A DNA stretch of 64,000 nt, from contig OZ020268.1 of assembly GCA_963971225.1 (NCBI GenBank), positions 108,092,330 through 108,156,329 of the forward strand, in the 5' to 3' direction. Source of the stretch: Melieria omissa. Taxonomy: Eukaryota; Arthropoda; Insecta; Diptera; Ulidiidae. A model generated the notes under the pieces. It saw only the letters and a list, made by a program, of their open reading frames with translations. It was not told the origin of the DNA and ran no database searches. Positions 44,640-54,673 of the stretch are shown here, piece after piece (the first letter of the stretch is position 1; each line of letters starts with the position of its first letter). The position numbers were made by a program, and so were the translations under genes.

Positions 44640-46756
44640 CCCCTCTGTTACCCTAAGAAAAACTCGCACATTTGACCCTTGGGTCATAAAATGACCCCGA
44701 GTTTTTTCTTTGTATTTTGTTCAAAAAAGTTAAGACAAAGTGATTTTAACAATTAGTTATTACTTTTATTATTGAAAAGCGACTATTTGGCCTTACTGGA
44801 GTCAAATATGTTCAACATGGAGGTCATGTCCAGGTTCTTGATATTCTCGTGCACTTTAATTCTTGCGATTTCTTCAGAAGTTAAAACTATATCGTAACTA
44901 ATTGTTGGACAATTATATTATTTACAACAGATAATAATCATGAATCGCAAAAAAAAATATCATAGTTTCGCGAGAAAGCCTGTTCCCGTAGCCGACAAAA
45001 AATTATTCAGTTTAGAGGTTTCATTTATAAAAGTCTACCAAAATATTAAATTTATACTAAGTAGATATTGACACCAATGAACCAATACAAATTATATATA
45101 TAATAATATATATTAATTAACATTATTCGATTTCCCGAAGAAAAAAATTAATATATTCGGCTGACCCAGATTGCGCCCCATCGTTTCCTTTCACTGAGTA
45201 TCTTCTTCTTTAGTGAACGTACTGCTTAGGATAACTCACACGATTATATTGTTCCTTTCTAGAAGCTCAGGAAATAACTTTTAAAATTCTTGATAGAATA
45301 TACGGCGTTACGTTATCATTCTAGAGATGAATTGCACACCACATATGCAATGGTGACGCAAGGGATAATAGAGTTGCGAATTGCAGCAAGGCGTAATTTT
45401 TTGTGTCGCTAACACGAATATTTTCCAGAAACGTGATCTAGCTTGATCACATTCCTTTTGGAAATTTTTAAAAATTTATTACTTGCTAAAAATCGTAGAT
45501 GCTACTTATATATACTATTTACATATATTGAATGATTCAATCAAGATTTCATACCAGAAACAAAGTTTTCGTCCCGTTGGGTTTCGATCCTTTGAAACTT
45601 AAAAGCTCTTATACTGCTCATTTTGATGTGTGGGCGAACCACTCCCTTATTAACCCATTAAAACCTGACCCCAGAAGGGCTTGTGCGATTTCCCTAAAAT
45701 TTTGCACAATCTTAGTAATTGACCTAATCAAGAAAAAAAATCAAGAAAATAATTCATACCCCCACCCCCTGAACCAGGAGGGTACGTTGCGCAAACGCAA
45801 TTTGGGCCTTAGTCACATACAAAACATAAAATTAAAAAAAAAAAAAATTTTTTTAAACTTATTTTTAAATAGTTTAGCATTACAAAATGCAGCCCACAAA
45901 GGGATTTTGATAGGTTTGAAGAATAAGTATTTTTAATTGAATTTCAAAAATTCCCCAAAAAAAAACCTTTGACTTTGGATCGAAAAAAAGATATGAATAT
46001 TTAAAAAATTTTGAAATTTCGGTATGGCAGAATCTAAAACGATCAATTCTAATCCAATTCTACCCATTTTCAAGTCTTATATCTTTATGAATTACTTTAT
46101 GTAGCGAAATTCCCAAACGTTGCGCAAACGCAACGCTCAGGGCTTAATGGGTTAAATGCCCTTTTCTCCTTCCTCCCTTTTCCCCGGTCAAAAAACATGA
46201 CCCAATAGTAAGTTCGATCTTAGTGTAATTGATGTGCGACTTATAGTTCCGAAGTTATATAAAAAAATTTGGATTGTTAAAAGAGTGCCACGCCCATTAT
46301 TAAACGCCCATGAAATATTTTCAGTGGAACAATAAGTCTACATGGGAACATTGCACTAAATTGCAATGTTGTACGACTCATAATTTCGATTTTACTTCAT
46401 ACTAGAAAGGGTTGTATAGCTAGCGCCACGCCCTCTTACCAACACAAAACATAACAAAAATACCAGAAACGTTTATCCACGAGTCTTTGAAACCAATTCT
46501 AATAAAATTCACATCGCATCGACCAATTTCTTGCATTCAGTACTATGGGTCATAAAATGACCCTAAGGTCAAATTTGTATAGTTGCTCATTTGCAAGTAA
46601 ACTAGTGTTGCAAATAAGATGAAATTTAGCGTATATTCAAATGGCATAAAATTAGTCACTGAGTCCAAAGAAAAACAATTATTTACCAGAAATAAGAAAG
46701 TTATGGCTCTTTAAAGTCAAATTTTACTCGAAAATGACCCTAAGGTAACAGAAGTG
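44640..46756. mobile_element. TTAA-flanked piggyBac-like element, 2.1 kb, non-coding
   Basis: TTAA flanks at 44636-44639 and 46757-46760. Termini CCCCTCTGTTACCCTAAG and CACTTCTGTTACCTTAGG (right end, reverse complement) match at 14 of 18. Subterminal palindromes GGGTCATAAAATGACCC occur at 44681-44697 and 46547-46563, one near each end. No transposase frame survives. A second TTAA element is inserted at 45654-46151. Confidence 0.72.
45654..46151. mobile_element. TTAA-flanked MITE nested inside a TTAA element, 498 bp
   Basis: TTAA at 45650-45653 and 46152-46155. Termini CCCATTAAAACCTGA and CCCATTAAGCCCTGA (right, reverse complement) match at 13 of 15. The word GTTGCGCAAACGCAA, itself a hairpin, occurs near 45786 and again near 46119. 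An open frame of 134 codons crosses the left boundary and is therefore spurious. Confidence 0.8.
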
Positions 46757-46918
46757 TTAAGCTAACAAAGTTGTAGCAAGCGATTTGCACATATTGAGGT
46801 TGTGTTGTTAAGAGTTTAGTTTTTTGTTGTACTTGCGTGAGAATTGGAAATTTGAACTGTTGGATTTGAAGTTCATTATGTGAAATTAGGTATGAATTTT
46901 TTTATGGTTTGACTATGT

Positions 46919-47010
46919 TGGGTTAAGTTAGACTAAGGTTAGGCTGTCTGGGACTTGCTGAAAGGCAACCTTAGGCCACGAAATAGGCTTGTTGTGATAC
47001 CACAAAAGAA
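46919..47010 (-). pseudogene. Probable LINE 3' terminal fragment
   Basis: On the minus strand TGTGGTATCACAACAAGCC leads to GGCCTAAGGTTGCC and then a CCTAACCTTAG..TAACTTAACCC tail. This resembles the jockey-like 3' ends of flies and parallels the GGCCTAAGTTTGC phrase before the tail of the LINE at 9793-10085. Upstream coding sequence is not recognisable. Confidence 0.4.
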
Positions 47011-47014
47011 GGGT

Positions 47015-48520
47015 CTGTCTTTCTGCAATCCTAATTAATCTTAATGAAGCAAATTTGAATTGTGAACAAACTCTAGAAATTTTCATTGACTATGTTAGTG
47101 TTAAGAATTTGTTGACTAAGTTCTGCTGCGAAATTATTCAGAGCTATTCAGTTGGTCCAATCTTAACCAGGAGTAGGGCTCAGTTTCTTGGCTCATTATT
47201 CTTTATCAGTCAGACTGAGCTTATGATCTGATCTTCTTTGTGTATCAGGAACATAGCGCAGTCCTTATGATTCCCAATACGGTTTTTTGGGGACGTATGT
47301 CTATCAATTTAGATGTGCTTTTGTGCAGAAGGCTTCCACTCCAACCTAACGTAACCTAGTTAGTTCGTGTTAGATTCTTAGGTCATTAGAAGATTCCAAA
47401 CCATCACTCCAAGGATGTTCAGGTGAAGGAGGCATAGAAAATTAAATGAGGAATTTGTGCGGACTATACTTGAATATATAAATCGATATTATTTGTAGGT
47501 AAGTGTCATTCAACATTCATTTTCGGCAACAACAAATAGAATCCTTTCCAACTAATCAACTTTTCCCTTTCAACATGTCTTTTGCTCGTTTGCAATTGCA
47601 AATTTTCACATATTTGCTAAATATTTCTCAATGTAACGAGTTGGTTTTTGCTGCTTTTAATAAAATTCCCGTCAATATTTGAAAATATTAAATTACAAAT
47701 AATTCGACAGCACAATGCTCATGAATTATGCAAATACGAATAAACGAGTTACATTGTTGTAGTTGCGCCCTATTTAGCCCGTCAGTGCAACGTTGCCAAG
47801 CTGGCAGCGGACGTTGAGCCGAATGGCATCAGATGGCATTGGCCGGCGCCGCCCTGTTGCAATGTAATCGCCATCGCTATCTGTTTGGCTATGTAAAATA
47901 TTTGCTATTTGCAAATAATCAATTACACAAATGGGCATTTTTGTATTGTTGTTTTTGTTGTTGTTGTTGAAGGCTTATTGTCGTTATGGGCATCATGAGT
48001 ATTTGGAGAATTTTTAATTCAACACTTTGGGAATTGTTTATTAAAAAATTTGTTGTGTGAAAATATTTTCAAATGAACTTAAATTGATTTCGAAATTAAA
48101 ATCGTTGGCAAATATTTTGTAAAGTTGTACATATTTCAAATGAATTTCACATGGCAAATGCTGTTAATATGTGTAAATTATTTCGGAAGAAACATTGTGC
48201 GATTTATTTGATTTTTCGCAAGAGTTATTTTTCAATGAAATTTCTGTAGAGTATTATTGTTTTAGTTGATAAAGAATGATTAATAGTGCTCTAAAGTAAA
48301 TATTTAACTCAGAAATCAATGATGCTTTGCGTACAAAAATGTTGTATTTTTTAAATCACGGCCGAAAAGTGTCAATTCCAATTTCATATAGTCGTTTAAA
48401 ATTGATTGGCTTGCATTTTCATTTAAAAAATACGCTTGTATGGCAACCCTGTTCAAAAAATTTGTGTATGTTTAAATTCTTATTAAAATATTTCAAGTTG
48501 TTTATTATTATTGATGGGGA
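47015..48520. other. No supported gene
   Basis: AT-rich with a GC-richer patch at 47765-47880 and a TTG run at 47948-47969. The plus strand across the patch is open for about 50 codons without ATG or a clear splice site. Confidence 0.4.
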
Positions 48521-48522
48521 TA

Positions 48523-48745
48523 GCCGGCCTCGATAGCTCAGCGGGTAGCGCCCCGGGTTCGATTCCTGGCTTGGGCTGGAAAAACTCATCTACTACTATT
48601 GCTATCCACATGAAGGGAATGAGAATTACAAGAATCGCACTCTTGGCAGGCAATGGCAAAACCTTTAAGTGTGAACGAAAAACTGCCAATCGCCGTTCGG
48701 GTTCGACATTAAACTGTAAGTCCCCTCCCTTTCCCCATCCGTTTG
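48523..48745 (+). mobile_element. tRNA-derived SINE with anticodon-arm deletion
   Basis: The head GCCGGCCTCGATAGCTCAGC has A box TAGCTCAGCGGG (48534-48545) and B box GGTTCGATTCC (48556-48566), only 10 nt apart. Compared with the copy at 1505-1638, about 21 nt between two GCG triplets are gone. The body (GGCAATGGCAAAACCT, AAAACTGCC, CGCCGTTCG, AAACTGTAAGTCCC) matches the SINE at 28498-28818. It adjoins a LINE fragment on its right. Confidence 0.82.
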
Positions 48746-48789
48746 AAATGTTTGTTGTATAACGTGTTGAAAAAAACAGTGTTGCATAC

Positions 48790-48982
48790 GCAATTCAAAC
48801 TTGGAATGCTCTAAACCTGGTAGATTTTCCCAGTATTTATTCCTTCGGGTTATCTCGTCATTTCTCGTTAGGATAGAAGAAGCTCCTTTTCCCAAACCAC
48901 AAAAAGGTTCGGGGCCAACAAAAGGTGTGGAAGCTCCCCTCCTTGCCAGTTCGTCGGCCCGTTCATTTCCTTCAATGCCAGC
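48790..48982 (-). pseudogene. LINE RNase H, C-terminal half
   Basis: Minus strand reads GIEGNERADELARRG, then STPF and GPEPFCGLGKG, then YWENLPGLEHSK. GxEGNExADELA carries the last catalytic Asp of RNase H in jockey-type LINEs. It is separated from its N-terminal half (49509-49749) by a mariner insertion. Confidence 0.8.
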
Positions 48983-49508
48983 GTCCGTGACTTTTTGAAT
49001 GAAACACAGGTTTTTAGATAAAAAGTTATTTCATTTTTCAACGTAGTCTCCTTTGAGATCTATACACTTAGCCCAACGTTTCTCCAGTTTTTTTATCCCT
49101 TCCGAAAAATATGATTTGTCGAGGTCTTCAAAATAGGCATTTGTTTGTGAGATGACTTCGTCATTGGAGGCAAATCTCTTTCCGCCGAGCCATTTCTTCA
49201 AGTTTGTGAACAAGAAATAGTCATTTGGGGCTAGATCGGGTGAATAGAGCGGGATGAGGGAGCAATTCGTAGCCCAATTCATGGATTTTTTCCATGGAAA
49301 CTGTACATGTGTGCAACCGTGCACACGAAATTCCCTTTTTTCCATTTTCTTCTCAGTCAACGCGGTAGTCTGATATTAACGGCTGTCAAAAACAAACTAA
49401 ATGTCGCAGCTTGTTCAATTTTTGACAAAAGTCAACTGACAGATGACTGTTGACGGGAGCAGTGTTGCCATTTCAATTAAGGAGCGGGAAATTCAAAAAG
49501 TCACGGAC
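48983..49508 (-). mobile_element. Internally deleted mariner (irritans-type)
   Basis: An exact 18-bp inverted repeat, GTCCGTGACTTTTTGAAT, lies at 48983-49000 and 49491-49508. The minus-strand frame (49031-49360) starts MEKREFRV, the usual mariner N-terminus, then jumps to the C-terminal third: YSPDLAPNDYFLFTNLKKWL, GGKRF, and YFSEGIKKLEKRWAKCIDLK ending DYVEK. About 230 residues, including the first two catalytic Asp residues, are deleted. It sits in a LINE RNase H domain. No TA duplication is obvious. Confidence 0.88.
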
Positions 49509-49749
49509 TTATTGACCCGCCCTCGTATCTTATCCTCCGCCCGTATACGCCTATCCCGGTACCCTCCTCCGTTAAGCAGCCATCTGTGAACCAGGATATG
49601 ATATGCTGGTCTATCAGATACGTTTCCGATATACGTACCCAGTTCCTTTTGTTACTAAGTTCAGTTTTAAATCTTTTGATAAAGCTGAACTTAAGTGAGA
49701 TTGTGTCCCTTAAGTCGTTTGGCTGCTTCAATTGGCAACAGAGCAACAT
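49509..49749 (-). pseudogene. LINE RNase H, N-terminal half
   Basis: Minus strand reads ISWFTDGCLTEEGTGIGVYG, the first strand of RNase H with catalytic Asp in FTDG, preceded by a plausible reverse-transcriptase-to-RNase H linker. The middle of the domain (about 80 residues) is absent between this piece and 48790-48982, so DNA was lost at or after the mariner insertion. Confidence 0.75.
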
Positions 49750-50400
49750 ATAAAATCAATTCTCCTGTTGATCCAAACAGAAATATTATACTCATATTTC
49801 TATTATATTCATATTCTATTTATATTTCTCTTTATCCACCTATTCTGGTCTCGCATAATACCAGCGATCGTCACTGTGATAATTCAAAAGAAGAGGAATC
49901 CATTTAACACTTGCTCCGCAAATCTCAGCCTCAGCAAAATGAAACTGGAAAATATTGAAGAAATAATGTTTGGAAGATATTAAACTGAATGAAGATATCT
50001 TCTTCTTCTTGACTGGCAATGAAGATATCAAGCAGAGAAATAAGCGATTTACGTGAGGGTGGTTTGAAAAATATGCGACCACAAAATGAAGACTGCAGCA
50101 CTCATCAACAAAAGACAAGGTATGGCTTTATGAATCTTTTGAAAGGTACTCACCAACATTTCAGCCTCCTTGGAATGGGTCTTCAAATTGAATAACAATT
50201 TTTGATCTTAAGTCCAATTTTTAAGAGTGTTGTGAGAGAGAAAGACATGTGTGTTGTTTGGTGCACGCAATGGGGGTTTAAGGGTTCAAACCCCTTCTAT
50301 ATTGACAGTTAAACAGTGACTCGTTATAACACCAATCATTATTCTGATCTAGTCCTTGTTTAGTGATAGAAGCTCTCTAGAACGCCAAAAGAAGAAAGAA
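49750..50400. other. No gene seen
   Basis: Non-coding. Nothing recognised except a short GGGTTCAAACCCC word near 50281-50295, which lacks the rest of a tRNA. Confidence 0.5.
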
Positions 50401-50406
50401 AGCGTC

Positions 50407-50474
50407 GCCTCAGAAAACGAATGTCGTATGTTCCATTGAGCCTGGTAGGACATACGACATTTGTTTTCTCAGGC
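50407..50474. repeat. Near-perfect 25-bp hairpin with 18-nt loop
   Basis: Arms 50407-50431 and 50450-50474 pair at 23 of 25 positions, with the core AATGTCGTATGT against ACATACGACATT. The size (25-bp stem, 18-nt loop) is that of a small foldback or a microRNA-like precursor. No known microRNA is recognised. Confidence 0.75.
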
Positions 50475-50609
50475 AATGAAATAGCATTTTGACGCGCAGA
50501 GAAATCTGTGTTGGCATCAGTTCATCTTAAATAAGTTTCATGGATGTGAATACGAAGCTTGCAGATTTAATGAGTGATACCAAGCGTTATAATTTCTTGA
50601 CTTAGCTGC

Positions 50610-50936
50610 TCAGTCGTGGCTGCTGAGCTTGTCTGCTCTAGAGTGCCCTCGAATATCTTTATGCCCCTGAACTCAGCATAAGTGAATATAAAACTGCCTG
50701 ACATTCTCATTGAAAAGTTTGCTGTAGCTTAGAACAGTCTTTGATGTTATTGTGACTGAATCCAGAGCGGATTGGCTGTCCACTAGTAGCACAATATTCC
50801 GTTCATCTTCAACCAAACGAAGACTGCGCAGATTGACCTGAAAGCCACTGGCAGCCGGAGCATCAAGTTTAGGTTCTCATTCTCTGAATAAGATACCACA
50901 ACTCAACTTGTCAAGCAACTTGGATCCGTTCGTATA
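50610..50936 (-). pseudogene. LINE RNase H domain, second family
   Basis: Minus strand begins YTNGSKLLDKLS (the catalytic Asp of YTDGSK changed to Asn), then NIVLLVDSQSALDSV with the DSQSA catalytic Asp, then TSKTVLS. A stop in place of Trp precedes VQGHKDIRGHSRADKL (canonical WVPGH.DI.GN..AD.L). Another stop lies near RE*EPKL. Most of the domain is present in one frame, so it decayed by point mutation. It differs in sequence from the RNase H at 48790-49749. Confidence 0.8.
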
Positions 50937-51214
50937 TAAGGAGTGAACCAGAAAAAATTTAGAATTGTTAAGGACACATTAAAAAAAGTAAAAGTCTGAT
51001 TTAACTCAAACAAACTGCAGTCTATCATACTTTTCTTAAACTCGAATTTACAAAAAAATGTCATGAAATATAATTAGTGGTTGCAAAATTTGTTAATATT
51101 TTTCTTAACGTTCTTAGTTAGAGACTGGACAGTACATTCGGTGACTATTGCATAGGCTTGTTTCCATCGATTTCAGAACTGTACATCATTTTTGCAAACT
51201 TTGTTTGTTTTTCT

Positions 51215-51955
51215 TAAGCTTTGCTTCATTACAGCCCAATATCTTCCAACAAGCCGAAGTTCCAGGCATTTGGGAAAATTTACCTCTTTTGGAACCACCG
51301 TGACACAATTTCCTTCATACCATTCCATAGTTGACCGGGAGTAGTGGCTTGTCGCTATTTCTGGCCAAAATAAAACTGTTCCTCTGTGCTATTCAATAAA
51401 TGGTTGCAATTCAATAAATTTTTGCAGACATTCTTTTATATAAATTCTAGAGTTAATTGTTCCTGTCGTAATGAACGCCCTGCGCTGTAGACCTCAGGAA
51501 GTGTTTTGGAAATTTGGTGTATTTCACTTCGGAGTATTTTCTTTGTGTTCCATTCTTCTTGTGTGTAGTGAAATATGCATTCACAGGCAACTGCTTGAAG
51601 TCCACCTTAGAGTAGTTTTCATCATCGAGAATCACGCAATCGAACTTGGTTACGTAATTCCTACCGGTCAGGTACTTTCTGCTGTTCGTAGGTCCTTAAT
51701 TCTTGACTTTGCTTATATCGCATCTTGATATGTGCTAACAACCCTCTTCAGCACTTCTTAGTTACTTGGACGCTTTTTTCTGCCTGATTCTTCGGCTCTG
51801 TAGATGGAGTTTCCCACGTTGTAGTTGTTTATAACATTATAAACCGTCGCAACGCTCGCTTTGCTTTCCCTTGAAATGCTTAGTCTAGACTTCGTCTTAT
51901 CAGTCAAGTAAATGTCCAGTATTCATTTGCCGCAGCGCTTTTGCGGGCTGGACAT
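51215..51955 (-). pseudogene. Tc1/mariner-superfamily transposase pseudogene
   Basis: Minus strand from ATG at 51955: MSSPQKRCGK, a stop, then ILDIYLTDKTKSRLSISRES and SVATVYNVI (helix-turn-helix). Part of the second DNA-binding half is deleted. The catalytic core follows as VILDDENYSKVDFKQLP, then KFPKHFL, INSRIYIKECLQK, LFWPEIATSHYS (second catalytic Asp changed to Glu), WYEGN, VVPKEVNFPKCLELRLVGRY and WAVMKQSL. Several stops and shifts are present. It is the same lineage as 42215-42992 and covers nearly the full length. Confidence 0.85.
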
Positions 51956-51959
51956 GCTG

Positions 51960-53660
51960 ACTGAAGTGGATCCAAGATGCAATTGACTAATATAGCAAGA
52001 AACTGCAATATTTATAGATAATTTCACTCGCAAATTCCAGGCTCCTAACTGGTACATACTATCGGTGTTAAGATATATAAACATTTAAACAAAATTTGTT
52101 TTCATAATAATCTCCAAGCTTATCAACAAATTCTTTTATTTCAGCGCCACTCACAATCTTTCAGTTTGCAAAATTTTAACAAAGTGCCTTCACTCAGAAC
52201 AGCTCAAATTTTATAAAATCCACTACTTGCACGCCAACTTTCATTTACACAACGGAAATTACAAATTATTTGTTTGCAAAAAGCGCACAGAAAATAAATG
52301 AAGAAAACATTAAAAACAACAACAAAAAATAAACATCAAAATGCTCAGCATTTCGATTTGAGAATCGCCTTGAGGCATTTGAAATTGAAATTTTCACACA
52401 CATCGCGCTCACACACTGGCAACGGTGCGCCGTGCATTCAGGCGAAGGCGCGCGCCGCCAACGATGCGCCACACGTGACATACGTACGCATAATTTCCTG
52501 CATTAACAGAACAGAATTGAGCCGAAACGAAACGAACTGAGCTGAGTTGAGCTGAACAGACATAAATGAAAAATGATCGCATGCTCTTGAACGTGACAAA
52601 CGTGACACTGATTAGTTTGGCGCTGCCCAGTGCCGTTGAGTGGGAGTAAGTGTGTATGTGTGCTGGTGCAAAGTCCTCGAGGCATTTAAAGATTACTTTT
52701 CGTAATTTAATTTTCCGCATAATCAACTGTTGGTTGTTTTTTTTTTGTTAACTGCCAATTAAATAGGAATGCGAATTTGAAAATGAAAATGAAACGCTGT
52801 CGCGTTGCCACTGGCTGCTAGTTGGCCTCATTTGGCGCACACTTTTAAATGTAATGAATGCTCGCCCTTTGCTAAATGCGAATATCCGTGGTTAAGTTGC
52901 ATTTTCGATGTTGAATTTTTTTGCTAGCATAATTGGCATTGCCAGCCAGCGACAACAAAAGCATGCAATGGCGCTTTTGGTTTGCTTTTTGGGCGGATTT
53001 TCGACTCCGTTTGGTTTTTTGGTGCATTTTTGCATGGCACAATTAAAAAGTACAAGTGGCAGCGCTTAACTACTGGAAATTGTGCCACTTAACTTGCGCT
53101 AAATAAAATGTAAAGATTGGAAATGCGAATAAGTGAAAAGAGAAAATGTAATGAAAAACGAAAAAAGGGAAAATGTAAGCCTTAGAAGAGTCGAGGGATT
53201 AGTGGCACAGAGTCTGAGTTCAACACTGGATCAATTTTTTTTTAATAAAAAACCGATAGCACTGGCAGCTAGTGCTGAAAATTTGTTGTAATTTTAATAA
53301 AAATAAATAAATAATAATAATGAATTTTTAATGAGTTTTTTTTAATTTTTAATAACTTGTTCTTGTAAAATAAGAATAAAAATAATAGGTAATATTCATT
53401 GAAGTTTATTCAAAAATATATCCACAACATATAAAATAAGCTTAGTCGATATATTTTTGGATAGTCAACGGGCTATTCAATCTTGAAATAAGGTCAATAA
53501 TCAGTTGAAATTCATTGTTCAGTTCTAGCAGGCTTGCTCAATGGTTTTCCAGCGCACCTTAACCTTTTTTAAAACAATCCTGCTTTGACTTTTAATACAG
53601 TTTCCTGCTCTCGATTCTCCATAAACAGTTCAATCACAATTTAAATGCACTAAACCTTTC
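51960..53660. other. No supported gene
   Basis: Non-coding. A GC-rich patch lies at 52420-52480 and poly-T at 52735-52747. Open frames on both strands at 52266-52726 overlap and lack domains. Terminal repeats for the transposase remnant on the left were not found. Confidence 0.4.
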
Positions 53661-53669
53661 TGTCAATAC

Positions 53670-53830
53670 CAGTGGCGGATTCAGGGGGGTGTTTTGGGGG
53701 TTGAAACCGCCCCCGAAATATTAGAATCGATATTAAAACTACATACAAATTAAAAGACAATTTATGAATATCTAAGGATTACTTTTTGAAACCCTCCCCC
53801 CCCCGAAATATTTTTCTAAATCCGCCCCTG
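53670..53830 (+). mobile_element. hAT-type MITE, 161 bp, perfect 8-bp target duplication
   Basis: Starts CAGTGGCGGATTCAGG and ends CTAAATCCGCCCCTG. GTCAATAC flanks it exactly at 53662-53669 and 53831-53838. The interior shares GGGGGTTGAAAC and AATATT words with 27715-27864 in the opposite orientation. Non-autonomous and non-coding. Confidence 0.92.
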
Positions 53831-53848
53831 GTCAATACGAAGGTGCCT

Positions 53849-54673
53849 GGGTACTACAGATTGCAATCCCGGGATCGTGAATCCCGAAATCCCGGACAAT
53901 TTCAGTCCCGAAAAATCCCGGGATTGACAAAATCCGATCCCGTGATCGAAACAAAAAAAACAAGCTTACTTTTTGCTTTTGTCACGTTGATTTCAAAAAA
54001 TGCAACCCTTCTTATTTAACACAAAAAATAAATTGCCCATTGCCTGTGACGTTTGCATAAATGTTAATGCAACAATAGCTCTGTTTGTGTATAACTACTT
54101 TTTACAAATTTGTACATACTATCTCTGTTTTGGTACTTTTCCAGTACAGATTTGCCAGTAACCAAAATCAGAAGTGCAAACAAGCTTACGCTCCCAAAAA
54201 ATGAATCTATTCAAAAAAGTAAACAACTAGAATTTTCTACAAACATGCAAGTTTAACTCATCAGCCTTTGAGAATGAAAATTGTAGCGAAACTTGAATTA
54301 TTGATAGTTATTACTCACACCCAATTTAACTTATTTTGAATGGCCAACACTTGAAGATTTACATATAATACGATTTGATCTGCTAGTATTGAACTAGAGA
54401 GATAGCTTTTTCAGCAGGGTAAGATGATTTGGCAATTAAACGCGTTTTGAAGTTATTTGTCATAAATATTTTGTTCTTAGTTTTCAATTAAGTATACAAA
54501 AAGGTATTTAATCCATAGATATAATTTATTTGATTGAAAAAAAGTCTGAACTAGTTCCTTAAAGTAATATATTCAATCCCGAAAAAAATCCCGGGATCCC
54601 GGGATTGTGATTTTCAGTCCCGAAAATCCCGGGATTGTAAAACTGGTCCGGGATTGCAATCGCTACTGGGTAC
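53849..54673. mobile_element. Foldback element with CCCGGG-palindrome arms
   Basis: GATTGCAATCCCGG (53859-53872) and its exact reverse complement (54648-54661) head two arms of about 90 bp that are dense in ATCCCGGGAT, ATCCCGAAAT and AGTCCCGAAAA words. The AT-rich middle (about 540 bp) has no frame. GGGTAC stands just outside both arms (53849-53854 and 54668-54673) and may be a 6-bp target duplication. Superfamily unknown. Confidence 0.65.

Noticed and set aside
45532..45936. 134-codon open frame
   Set aside because: It crosses the left boundary of a TTAA-flanked element inserted at 45654, so it cannot be an original gene, and it has no domain.
50275..50300. tRNA T-arm-like word GGGTTCAAACCCC
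   Set aside because: No A box, acceptor stem or anticodon stem at the right distance.
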